A stretch of 12,583 nt of DNA, taken from positions 1 through 12,583 of the forward strand of contig LCLH01000014.1 of assembly GCA_001001925.1 (NCBI GenBank), read 5' to 3'. This document shows, piece by piece, positions 4,628-12,583 of the stretch (positions within the stretch are counted from its first letter, which is position 1; every line of letters begins with the position of its first letter). The position numbers and the translations under genes were made by a program. Origin of the DNA: Candidatus Magasanikbacteria bacterium GW2011_GWC2_45_8. GTDB lineage: Bacteria; Patescibacteriota; Patescibacteriia; Magasanikbacterales; UBA10146. The notes beneath the pieces are model-generated. The model worked only from the letters and a program-made list of their open reading frames with translations. It did no database searches and had not been told where the DNA came from.

Positions 4628-5824
4628 ATGACACCCGCTCCAAAAAAAAATAACCAGACAAAAGTTCCGCCTCATTTGCCTAGCGAAATTCGTAAACGCG
4701 GGCCGGTTGATTTACTGCATGAGTGGTATGTTTTAAAGACGGTCGGCATTGCCGTTTTGTTTGGTTTTTTTTCCGGATTTATAGGAGGCATTGTTGTGAA
4801 CACGCATTTGGGAGAGGATTGGTTATGGGGCTCCAAAAGCAAAGCCCGTGAATATTTTTCTACGTCACAGGCGGAGCATACCAATTTATCCCGTGGAACA
4901 CTCACACAGAAAGCGCTTTCAACCACCGTAGGAATCTACCGTGCAAGCTCTATAGGCAGTATAGCTCCGCGTCCGGAAGATCGTCTGGCGAGTGCTTTTT
5001 TTCTGACAGCAGACGGGTATCTTGCTACTACCGCGCCCTTTATGCGTACGACCGCCATTAAAGACATAGTAGTGGTTACCAACAACGCGCGTATTTATCA
5101 ATTGGAATCTATTGCGTTGGATCCCGCCACAGATTTTTCTATCTTAAAAATTAAAGGGAATAATTTTGATGTGTTGCCATTTGTTAATAATGATAAAAAT
5201 GATAGTGGCACGTTTGCGTGGATGGTGGTGCCAAGCGAGGGGCTGTTCCCTTCAGAAATTATTGCTACCGGCGTGGTTGCGGTAAATTCAAAAGATCGCC
5301 AGCCATTTTCTTCTGATATCCCGTATCGTTTTGATGTAATCAAAAATTCAGCTTCGGCAGAGTCGCTTGGGTCGCCTCTTCTTAATGGCAAGGGGGAGAT
5401 ATTGGGATCTCTTGCAGGAAGTAAGAATAATAGAAGTGTTTTGCGCGCCGGATTGTTGAAAAGCGCTTTTGATCGAGTTTTAAAAGATAATAAGATTACG
5501 CGTCCTTCGTTGGGTGTCCATTTTTTTGAAGCGGCGCAAACGCTCAATCTGCCGGAAAATACACCTTACGGCAATCGCGGAGTAGTGCTTGCTGGAGATA
5601 TCACCCGCAAAATTGTACCGGTAGACAGAAAAAGTCCGCTTGCCGCACTTGGGCTTAAGGCAGGTGATAGAATACTCGCGATTAACAACGAATCCATAAG
5701 CTCGATGCGTTCACTGCCTGATATTTTGTTTGATTATAATCCGGGAGATCGTGTAGAAATTACCTATGTGCGGGACAATAAAGAATCCAAAAAAACAATG
5801 ACCCTCGGCGGTTTGAATCATTAA
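4628..5824 (+). CDS. Membrane-anchored HtrA-like protein with PDZ domain, probably inactive
   Basis: The 398-residue protein has a basic cytoplasmic N-terminus (1-36), one membrane helix (about 37-57, GIAVLFGFFSGFIGGIVV), a trypsin-like domain (about 95-285) and one PDZ domain (about 292-395, with SPLAALGLKAGDRILAINNE). This is the layout of DegS-type HtrA proteases. The catalytic triad is broken. The TNxHVV segment that should carry the histidine reads LATTAPFM (132-139), with Pro137 at the His position. The aspartate is kept (D169 in DPATDFSILKI). The GNSGGPL motif reads ESLGSPL (245-251), with Leu247 at the Ser position. The fold seems intact, so this is probably a pseudoprotease that binds peptides or senses envelope proteins through its PDZ domain. 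It is followed after 11 nt by the Wzz-like gene. Confidence 0.85.
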   Translation: MTPAPKKNNQTKVPPHLPSEIRKRGPVDLLHEWYVLKTVGIAVLFGFFSGFIGGIVVNTHLGEDWLWGSKSKAREYFSTSQAEHTNLSRGTLTQKALSTTVGIYRASSIGSIAPRPEDRLASAFFLTADGYLATTAPFMRTTAIKDIVVVTNNARIYQLESIALDPATDFSILKIKGNNFDVLPFVNNDKNDSGTFAWMVVPSEGLFPSEIIATGVVAVNSKDRQPFSSDIPYRFDVIKNSASAESLGSPLLNGKGEILGSLAGSKNNRSVLRAGLLKSAFDRVLKDNKITRPSLGVHFFEAAQTLNLPENTPYGNRGVVLAGDITRKIVPVDRKSPLAALGLKAGDRILAINNESISSMRSLPDILFDYNPGDRVEITYVRDNKESKKTMTLGGLNH

Positions 5825-5835
5825 TTTTTTATTTT

Positions 5836-6435
5836 ATGGCTTACACCTCGCTTTTATTTCATCACAAAGGTTCAATAATCAAAGCGGCTATTGTAGGCGC
5901 TTTGATTGCGGTTTTGGTAAGTGTTTTTTTGCCGCAAGAATATGCCGCGACCACCAAACTGTTGGTAATTCCAAAAGTCAATTTGGGTGTTGATCCGTAT
6001 ACCGCGGTCAAATCCGGCGAGCGCATTAATCAAACGCTTTCAGAGGTTATTCGCACCACCTCGTTTTTTGATAAGGTGATGAGCGCGAGCGGTTTTCAGA
6101 TTGATCAGTCTCCTTATCAGACCACAGAACAAAAAAAACGAAAACGCTGGGAGCGCGCGGTGAGCCCCACAGTGCTTTCAGGGACATCGCTTTTGAGCGT
6201 AACCGCGTTTGATACAGACCAGAAACAAGCGGAAGTGCTTGCGGGCGCCGTTGCTTTTGTGCTTCAGACGCGCGGCACTGAATATACAGGCGCGGACGTT
6301 GAAATTAAAGTAGTAGATACCCCCGTGCTTTCACGGTTTCCTGTTCGTCCCAACTACGTGTTAAATCTCATCTTTGGCGCGCTCGTGTTTGGTTTGATAG
6401 CGGCCGGGAATCTGGTATGGAAAAGCGAAAATTAA
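5836..6435 (+). CDS. Wzz-like chain-length determinant protein, no kinase domain
   Basis: The 199-residue protein has membrane helices at about 13-33 and 175-195 and an extracytoplasmic region between them. Just before the second helix is the proline pattern TPVLSRFPVRPN (162-173), and the second helix is glycine-rich (GALVFGLIAAG). These are hallmarks of Wzz/Wzc-type polysaccharide co-polymerases (PF02706), which set polysaccharide chain length. The extracytoplasmic part (34-174) has an EYAATTKLLVIPK start typical of the family but is shorter than in classical Wzz. No cytoplasmic tyrosine kinase (Walker motif, Tyr tail) is fused, and none is next door. No glycosyltransferase or polymerase is in the window, so its substrate is unknown. 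No SD is present. Confidence 0.8.
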   Translation: MAYTSLLFHHKGSIIKAAIVGALIAVLVSVFLPQEYAATTKLLVIPKVNLGVDPYTAVKSGERINQTLSEVIRTTSFFDKVMSASGFQIDQSPYQTTEQKKRKRWERAVSPTVLSGTSLLSVTAFDTDQKQAEVLAGAVAFVLQTRGTEYTGADVEIKVVDTPVLSRFPVRPNYVLNLIFGALVFGLIAAGNLVWKSEN

Positions 6436-6437
6436 TC

Positions 6438-6446
6438 TGATATAAT
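6438..6446 (+). promoter_or_regulatory. Possible extended -10 promoter before the 129-aa gene
   Basis: TGA followed by a perfect TATAAT (6441-6446) matches the extended -10 motif. No good -35 box lies 17 nt upstream. The start site would be near 6453, only about 3 nt before the ATG at 6456, which would give an almost leaderless mRNA. Since spacers here are A/T-rich, a chance match is possible. Confidence 0.3.
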
Positions 6447-6455
6447 TTATTTTAT

Positions 6456-6845
6456 ATGGCAAAATCACAACTGCTACAAGTTAATTTGATTGAACTTTTG
6501 GAGATTGAAGATTACCCCGATGAAAAAAAATACGAAATCATAGAAAAAGGCGTTGACTTGGTTCAAAAACGCGTTTTTTTGCGCGTGTTAAATACCTTGT
6601 CCGCGGATAAAAAAGATGAGCTTTTGAAACTTTTAGAGCAAGAAGGAAAGCCTGATGATAGAATTTTGTTTTTAGAAAAATACTGCCCCAATTTTTTTGA
6701 ATGGCTTGAAGAAGAAATCGTAAAGGTAAAAGCAGAGATGCGCGTGATCGTGGCAAAATTGAAAGGGTTGGAAGAAAAGGTTGAAGATTGGGTAAGTGAT
6801 GCCGCGAGCAGGCCGCCGACACGCGCGCAAAAAGCGGTGGCATAA
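6456..6845 (+). CDS. Small helical protein of unknown function, 129 aa
   Basis: The protein is soluble, acidic and almost entirely helical. Residues 8-62 (NLIELLEIEDYPDEKKYEII, then VQKRVFLRVLNTLSADKKDELLKLL) resemble a short conserved domain frequent in parcubacterial proteins, perhaps DUF5663; this is from memory and not verified. Residues 63-82 lead to FEWLEEEIVK, then a heptad-like helix (83-113), and a polar tail with RPPTRAQKAVA. No catalytic motif is seen. It lies 20 nt after the Wzz-like gene and ends 3 nt before the -35 box of the promoter for the giant gene, so it closes the envelope operon. No SD is present. Confidence 0.75.
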   Translation: MAKSQLLQVNLIELLEIEDYPDEKKYEIIEKGVDLVQKRVFLRVLNTLSADKKDELLKLLEQEGKPDDRILFLEKYCPNFFEWLEEEIVKVKAEMRVIVAKLKGLEEKVEDWVSDAASRPPTRAQKAVA

Positions 6846-6848
6846 GCA

Positions 6849-6877
6849 TTGACAAAATCGTTATTTTGTGGTATTGT
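6849..6877 (+). promoter_or_regulatory. Strong promoter for the giant PP2C gene
   Basis: The -35 box is a perfect TTGACA (6849-6854), the spacer is exactly 17 nt, and the -10 box is TATTGT (6872-6877, 4 of 6) preceded by TGG, giving the extended TGn motif. Transcription would start near 6884, leaving a leader of about 20 nt without an SD. This separates the giant gene from the upstream operon. Confidence 0.65.
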
Positions 6878-6904
6878 TACTTGTTTTAAACAACATAAAT
6901 TTGT

Positions 6905-9900
6905 ATGCCAAAAAAATGGGGGAACGTGGGAGGAGTCTACATAGGCGGAGAGGGGAACAAAGAAGAGCCTACATTGGGTGAGGCGCTTTTTGATCGTAAA
7001 GCGAAACTGGGAAAAAAAACCAAATCCACGGAAGAAACAGCACTTGAGGCCGCGCGTGCGCAATTAAGAGGTCGCGAGAAAGATTTAGAAGAGGATAAGA
7101 AAATATGGAGTGGCGCGACAAAGGAAGAACTCAAGAAGATTAAGCGCGACGCTCAAAGCGTGCGTTTGATAGAAGAACAAAAGAATAGGGGAAAATTTGA
7201 TCCAGATTCGCTCCAGCGGTCAAATCAAAAAGAAAACGCGTTAAGTGAAAAAGAAAGACAACAGAGAGAGAAAAATGCAGAAGAAGCAGGTGAAAAAATT
7301 AGCGCGGAGTTAAGAAGCACTCCTGTTGAGGGAACGCTCGAGTTTTTACGTAAAGCACAAGAAGATCGGGAAAAGGAAAGACTCGCCGACGCGGCTCGTG
7401 GAGCAGATAATCCGTTTAGTTTGCCTGATAATGAAGACTCAAAAGAAATCGTGCGTTTGGAAAAAGAATACACTAATCTAGACAATAAACTTGCTTCCGC
7501 GGGAAATGATCAACAAGATGTCTTGCGGGTGTGGCAAGAGTGGGCGGCAGATTTTGAAGAAGTTAACCGTGCCTTGAAAGAAACTCGAGAGAAAGTGAGA
7601 GACGAGGATCCTGAAGAATTAAAATTACGCCGCATGGCCTTGTGGCTATTTAAGGTTGACCATGAAAAAAGCGCGCGAGAATATATCAACGTAAGAGGGG
7701 TCTTGCGCGAACGACACAGGCCGACGTTGCATGGACGAGCTGAAAATGAGCTTCCTCCAACGCCTGTTTCGGCGCCCACACCCGCGACGAAAAGAGAACA
7801 AGCAAAGGAGAAAGAAAAAAAAGAACAGGGCTTTAGGCCGGAACAAATAGACCACGATATTTTTGCCACATGGCGCGGGCGGATGGAGAAAGAAGACGTG
7901 TTGCCTCTTTTGAAAAAAACTATACTGCGTTTTAATGAAGTACTCGCGCAGAATGAAAGATCTGCGCGCGAGTGGGTTGCGCAGGCGCGCTTATTATACA
8001 AAGAAGATATTGATCCAAATTTTGAAAATCGGGAATTTTTTGGCGGTAAAGTTCCAACCATAAGGGCGCATAGGGCATGGGCTTTGCACACGTTTTTGCA
8101 AACCGCGGAATCGGCGCTTAAAGAAAACAAGCCAATCCCTGAAGATACGACATATTATGCAAATAAGTCGACGGAGAATGCAAAACCTTCATCACTTCCG
8201 GATGCCGCAAGTCAGAAAGAAGCCGAGCCAGATGCCGCGCTTGAAACCGGTGGGTTTAATGATCGTGTTGGTAAATTTGTTGAAGAATTAAGCGAAGATC
8301 AAAGAAATGAATTACGCGACACACAGTGGTATTCCGCTCTTTCAGTTAAAAAAAGTGAGGCGAGAGTTCAAGGAGCGGTGGAAGATTTTTTTGATGATCT
8401 CAAAAGCAATATTGGGGATTTGTCTTCTGAAAGAAAGCATATTAACGCGTTATTTTGGTTTGATCACAAAATCGCTCCATCTAAAAGACCTGTCGCGAGT
8501 GAAATGTCAAGACGATTGAAAAGCCTGCCTGTGTCCGAGGTGGTAAAATCTCCAGTACTCCCTAAGGCAAAAGATATTCCTGCTATAGATAATTTACCTC
8601 CTCCCGTCGCGGACATAATTCCAACGGAAACAACACCAAAGATAATATCATGGACAGGGGCGATGGCGAGTGAGAAAAAAGAAGACCATCTTATTAATGA
8701 AGATGCTTCGTATTTTAGCGCAGAAGGTGGGATCATAGGTGTTTTTGATGGTATGGGAGGTCATCAAGATGGAGACCGCGCGAGCCGCATAGGACGGTAT
8801 GTTCTTCAAGAAAGCGCTGAAGATTTGAACAGCGTGTCTACGGTGGCAGAAGTGCGGGGAAAATTGCGGGAGATATTCCAACGCATGCAAGATGATGTGA
8901 AAACCGCTTTTCCGGAAAAGAGCGGGAGAGAAATGCCCGGCACGTGCGCTACGGTCGCAAAAATTGTTCAAGAAGGAGGCAAGCATATTGCGGTGGTGGG
9001 CAATATTGGAGATAGCCGCGCATATGTGTTTCGCGCAGGCGCGCGAACATTGGAACAAATCACAAAAGATGATGATTATTTGGGTAAAGTTGAAGAATCT
9101 GTTCCTTTGTTTCAGTATGTTTCTTCTATTCAAAAGATTCTATCAGAAGTTACTGACGCGGAACAATTGAGAGATCAAGCCGCTTTCACCGGCGCTTTTC
9201 CTGATGTGCCAATCGCTCAAGAACCAAATGGACTCGCGTTATTAAATGCGCGTCTATCGGACGATTTGGGGGTTATTTCTATCCTTGAATTGTTTCATAG
9301 ACGAAATAATATATCTAAAAATATTGGCGGAGGAAATTTTGAGCCGGCGATTGTTCAGACAGAAATCGCGCATGGTGATATTTTATTCTGCACGTCGGAC
9401 GGCATACATGATAATTTGACCAACAGCGAGATTCAGTCAATCATACAAAAAAATATTGGCAAGGCCCCTGGCCAATTGGCGCGTATTTTGTTAGATCGAG
9501 CGCAGGCAGTGGTGGATGAACGTACATTACGGAGCAAAAGCGACGACATGACAGTAGTGGTATTAAAAGGAGAAAATGCAACGGTTGTTCATGATGCGCG
9601 CACGGCGGCAAGTGAGGCGGATAGCACCGCGCCAACTGAATCAGAACACGGGAGTCTTGGTATAGAATCAACGCAGACTTATAAAAATTTTTTGAGCCAG
9701 TATACTATGGCTCGTGATAGCGACCCTGCGCGCAGAGCATTGATAAGCGGGTGGAGAGAGAGTGCAACTACGGCGCGGATAGAAACAGAACGTGTTATTG
9801 TGTTGCGGCATATCCTCGCACAGCTTGACGCGGGTGAATTGGAATCTTCATCTGGTGAGGCTACGGCAGAAAAACGCGTTGGCGACAGGCTCTATGAACG

Positions 9901-12583
9901 TCTTCATTCTCTGAAGCCTGACATGGCGGCTCAAAAAGAAATACAGAGAGGAGATGAATTTAATGTGCGAATAATTGGTACAGATACATTTAAGAAAGCG
10001 GAGATAGAAGAATATGATGGAAAAAAAATTGAAATTAGATTTGTTGGTGTCAAAGGAGTAATACCGCGCAAACTTGAAATGGATAGGGTATATAAAATCC
10101 GTATTCTTGAGACCAACAAAAGTAAGGATAAAAAAATAGGAGGTGGAAAGCATTATTGGCATGAAGCGGAAGTGATAGGTCCAAGTTTGGAGGAAGGAGA
10201 AGAATTTGAAGCTCAATTTGAGACTCCGATGAAACCGGGGGTTTATCGTACCTTTGCGCCGGATGGGCTGGCGGTATTTGTAAGCGGTTCGGAAGATTTG
10301 GATATAACAAAACCGCATACGGTTGTTATAAGCAGAGTGGTTGATTTTTCACAACCTGATTCTAAACGCCATCATGCGGGATACTTAAAAGAAGAAAGAT
10401 CGTCCTTGTCCGCGAGTCCATCTGGAGAAGCAGAACCAATCGGTTTGAAGTGGGGAGATTTGACGCCGGAGAAAAAGACCGAGTTTGCCGCCGATCGCGA
10501 GCTTTTTATGCGCATGTTTCCGGAAGGAATTGTAACGCGCGGTATATTTGAGCGTGATTATGAAAGCGGAGAAGCAAAACTTTTGCCGCAAGGTAATTTG
10601 GACGCGGAATCCTGCATTTTTTTGCTTCAAAGATTTTTTGATCTGCCAGCTGACTATATTTCAAAAACCGGTTTTGTGCGCCCCGGAGAGTTTAAGCCAA
10701 ACGCGTTGAATGTGGATACAGGGTTTGAGACAACTGGATTTCAAGTGAAATGGTTTACCAAAGACGAACTCGCGGCGCAAGGGCTCGCGGCGCCGGAAGT
10801 TGCGGATCAAAAAGAAGAAGACGCGGGCGGCGCGCATGTGGTGATTGTGCAAGACCACGGGCCAGACGCAAATCGCACTATGAGCGCGTTTAAATTGTTA
10901 TACGACGCGCTCATTGACCGCTATGGAGAAGACGCTATCCCTCCTGGCGACCGAGAACCCATGAAAAATTTTGTAAAATTTGTAACGCATATTGATAATT
11001 TCACCGCGCCAACAGCGGATTTTGATTGGAAGAAAGCATGGTGGGAATCTGACAAAATTCCGTTTATGCTCGCGCTTGCGAAACAGAATTTTTTAAACGT
11101 GCGCGATCTGTATAGATTTTTTAAGGAGCACCCGTTTGAAGACGCGTTTAAGCGGCCAAGCGAGTGGGCAGTTGATGCTCCGCCAAAATTGCGAAATGTT
11201 TATTACGATTTTCGGGCGGAAGCAGACGCGCTTGGGAAATACGGTTTTGGCACAATGGGGCGTATACGCAAAGACGGGCGGCAAGAGCCCATTATGACGG
11301 AACAATACAAACTTATTGAAAAAGGTGACAGATATTTTGAATATCTTCAACATAATGAGCCTGAATTTATAGTGGAATCTCCCACCTATGGGAAAATTTT
11401 GGTGGTGCTTGATGGTGATCATGTGCCTGGGCGCTTGTCTGCCGCTATGGCGTGCGGCATAGACGGAATGTTGGAGTGGAGGCCGGGTGAGAAGTCGTTT
11501 TGGTTTAATGTGGCGCCGCAAAAAGATCCCGCGGATTATAGCATTCCGCAGATACCTCATGAACTCGCGGAAGATGTTGGTGGTGTGTGGGTGCGTGGAA
11601 GCATTGTGATGCAACCGGATTGGAAAAAACAAGACTTAAAAGCAGGTTTGAATTTGGGCGCGTTTTTGGAAAAAATCGGCGTACCGCTTGATGCGTTGCA
11701 AGGGCGTTTAAAAAAACGCGTTGAAGAAGAGAATGATGGCGAAAAGCCATGGGAGACCTTGCCTGCAGACGCGGATTTTCTCGCGTTGAAAGCGGAATTA
11801 AAAAAGGCAATATCTGAAACAGGCAGTCTACTTGTATCATCGGCTAATCCGAATGACAAAACAGTCAATGGTGAAAAAGAAGAATTTTTCCTGCGCAGTT
11901 TAATACGTCCGGAAAAGTTTGCCAATTATTCAATCAATATATGGGTGATGGCGGTGCACGAGTGGTTTAATGATCAGATCATGAATACATTCATGAATTG
12001 GATGGATGGATATATGAGTGTGGCTTCTGCAGACGCGGCGGCAGGCACGATTACGGAATCAAACGGCACGGTGAGCGACAAGGCGCAATTTGTTGAACGC
12101 TATGAGGATTTGCCGCAAATGTATAGAAGAGCCTCGCGCGGGATTTGGAAAGGCGCTGTGGAGAGATGGTTTGACGAGGTTTTGGCAGGAAAACGTATTT
12201 CAGCGTCATCTGCAGTAGAACCTGCGCGAGCCGAGCCTCTTGTCGCAACACCAGAATCAGCAGGAACCGCAAGAACACCAGAAATAGCATCTGCGACGCC
12301 AGCTCCGGCAGAAACACCTACCGGCGCGGCGGCGATTCATCAGGCGCAACAAGCTAGGGCGGCGGCACTTGATTCCGCATTACAAGCAGAAGCGCAGGCG
12401 CAACAAGCTACGGAAGACGCGCATGTGGTAGAAGCGCGTGTGGAGCTAGAGCGTGTTACGGATCGGCTTGCGCGCGCCCGCGCGACAAAAGAGCAATATG
12501 AAGGAGTGCTAAAAGGTTTTGCGGGGTTTATCACAGGCAAAGGCTCGCAAGCAGAAGCGGAATATGATTCAGCACTACATGAA
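6905..12583 (+). CDS. Giant multidomain PP2C phosphatase protein, 3' end cut by the window
   Basis: One frame runs without a stop for 1,893 codons to the last base, so the true end lies outside. ATG 6905 is the first in-frame start after a TAA at 6896. Residues 1-175 are charged and helical; 176-570 are further helical segments with Pro-rich links. A complete PP2C serine/threonine phosphatase domain lies at about 575-890: NEDA (598-601), GVFDGMGGH (612-620), GTCATV (679-684), GNIGDSRAY (699-707), TSDGIHDNL (830-838) and DDMT (880-883). All metal-binding aspartates are present. Residues about 1014-1160 look like two TRAM/OB-type beta barrels. About 1225-1530 carries possible DHH-phosphoesterase motifs. 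An Ala/Pro-rich link (from about 1765) leads to an Ala/Glu coiled coil. No signal peptide or membrane helix is seen, so it is probably cytoplasmic. No protein kinase is in the window. Its role is probably signalling, but is unknown. Confidence 0.88.
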   Translation, partial: MPKKWGNVGGVYIGGEGNKEEPTLGEALFDRKAKLGKKTKSTEETALEAARAQLRGREKDLEEDKKIWSGATKEELKKIKRDAQSVRLIEEQKNRGKFDPDSLQRSNQKENALSEKERQQREKNAEEAGEKISAELRSTPVEGTLEFLRKAQEDREKERLADAARGADNPFSLPDNEDSKEIVRLEKEYTNLDNKLASAGNDQQDVLRVWQEWAADFEEVNRALKETREKVRDEDPEELKLRRMALWLFKVDHEKSAREYINVRGVLRERHRPTLHGRAENELPPTPVSAPTPATKREQAKEKEKKEQGFRPEQIDHDIFATWRGRMEKEDVLPLLKKTILRFNEVLAQNERSAREWVAQARLLYKEDIDPNFENREFFGGKVPTIRAHRAWALHTFLQTAESALKENKPIPEDTTYYANKSTENAKPSSLPDAASQKEAEPDAALETGGFNDRVGKFVEELSEDQRNELRDTQWYSALSVKKSEARVQGAVEDFFDDLKSNIGDLSSERKHINALFWFDHKIAPSKRPVASEMSRRLKSLPVSEVVKSPVLPKAKDIPAIDNLPPPVADIIPTETTPKIISWTGAMASEKKEDHLINEDASYFSAEGGIIGVFDGMGGHQDGDRASRIGRYVLQESAEDLNSVSTVAEVRGKLREIFQRMQDDVKTAFPEKSGREMPGTCATVAKIVQEGGKHIAVVGNIGDSRAYVFRAGARTLEQITKDDDYLGKVEESVPLFQYVSSIQKILSEVTDAEQLRDQAAFTGAFPDVPIAQEPNGLALLNARLSDDLGVISILELFHRRNNISKNIGGGNFEPAIVQTEIAHGDILFCTSDGIHDNLTNSEIQSIIQKNIGKAPGQLARILLDRAQAVVDERTLRSKSDDMTVVVLKGENATVVHDARTAASEADSTAPTESEHGSLGIESTQTYKNFLSQYTMARDSDPARRALISGWRESATTARIETERVIVLRHILAQLDAGELESSSGEATAEKRVGDRLYERLHSLKPDMAAQKEIQRGDEFNVRIIGTDTFKKAEIEEYDGKKIEIRFVGVKGVIPRKLEMDRVYKIRILETNKSKDKKIGGGKHYWHEAEVIGPSLEEGEEFEAQFETPMKPGVYRTFAPDGLAVFVSGSEDLDITKPHTVVISRVVDFSQPDSKRHHAGYLKEERSSLSASPSGEAEPIGLKWGDLTPEKKTEFAADRELFMRMFPEGIVTRGIFERDYESGEAKLLPQGNLDAESCIFLLQRFFDLPADYISKTGFVRPGEFKPNALNVDTGFETTGFQVKWFTKDELAAQGLAAPEVADQKEEDAGGAHVVIVQDHGPDANRTMSAFKLLYDALIDRYGEDAIPPGDREPMKNFVKFVTHIDNFTAPTADFDWKKAWWESDKIPFMLALAKQNFLNVRDLYRFFKEHPFEDAFKRPSEWAVDAPPKLRNVYYDFRAEADALGKYGFGTMGRIRKDGRQEPIMTEQYKLIEKGDRYFEYLQHNEPEFIVESPTYGKILVVLDGDHVPGRLSAAMACGIDGMLEWRPGEKSFWFNVAPQKDPADYSIPQIPHELAEDVGGVWVRGSIVMQPDWKKQDLKAGLNLGAFLEKIGVPLDALQGRLKKRVEEENDGEKPWETLPADADFLALKAELKKAISETGSLLVSSANPNDKTVNGEKEEFFLRSLIRPEKFANYSINIWVMAVHEWFNDQIMNTFMNWMDGYMSVASADAAAGTITESNGTVSDKAQFVERYEDLPQMYRRASRGIWKGAVERWFDEVLAGKRISASSAVEPARAEPLVATPESAGTARTPEIASATPAPAETPTGAAAIHQAQQARAAALDSALQAEAQAQQATEDAHVVEARVELERVTDRLARARATKEQYEGVLKGFAGFITGKGSQAEAEYDSALHE

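Noticed and set aside
7510..8130. 206-codon frame antisense to the giant gene (also 11093-11632, 179 codons)
   Set aside because: These come from codon bias on the coding strand (many GCG, CGC and GAA codons give antisense Ser/Arg/Phe-rich frames); no start signal or domain is visible.
12310..12430. Nucleotide repeats (CAACAAGCTA occurs twice) as a tandem-repeat element
   Set aside because: The similarity follows from an Ala/Gln/Glu-rich coiled-coil coding region; there is no regular unit, and no CRISPR-like spacing.

Overview
The window looks like a chromosomal segment of a Candidate Phyla Radiation bacterium, probably a parcubacterium (inference). The reasons are short, tightly packed genes, AT-rich spacers almost without Shine-Dalgarno (SD) sequences, a divergent IF-3 with a basic N-terminal extension, and a giant multidomain protein of a kind I associate with this group. 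TGA is used as a stop codon (end of the permease at 3845), so the UGA-to-glycine code of Gracilibacteria/SR1 does not apply.

Minus strand, 1-2709, is a translation block. In transcription order it holds smpB (SmpB), ssrA (tmRNA), infC (IF-3), rpmI (L35) and rplT (L20). The smpB stop codon is only 3 nt from the mature 5' end of tmRNA, and infC starts 25 nt after the encoded CCA. A good promoter lies between infC and rpmI. Beyond rplT, a consensus-like promoter whose -10 box contains the rplT stop codon faces a roughly 150-nt unit of two strong hairpins ending in a U-run. A second hairpin follows that can hide the only strong SD in the window, then an 87-residue protein of unknown function and an intrinsic terminator. 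This unit is either a new small RNA or a cis-regulatory leader.

Plus strand, 2799-6845, is a likely envelope operon with gaps of 11-20 nt. It encodes an AI-2E-family permease, a polytopic membrane protein, a membrane-anchored HtrA-like protein with a PDZ domain that has lost its catalytic His and Ser, a Wzz-like two-helix membrane protein without a kinase domain, and a 129-residue helical protein.

Plus strand, 6849-12583, starts with a textbook promoter and then a single reading frame that stays open for 1,893 codons to the last base of the window. The protein has an acidic/basic helical N-terminal part, a complete PP2C-type phosphatase domain, two beta-rich TRAM/OB-like segments, a segment with DHH-phosphoesterase-like motifs, and an Ala/Glu-rich coiled coil at the cut end. 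No tRNA, rRNA, CRISPR array or insertion sequence was seen.
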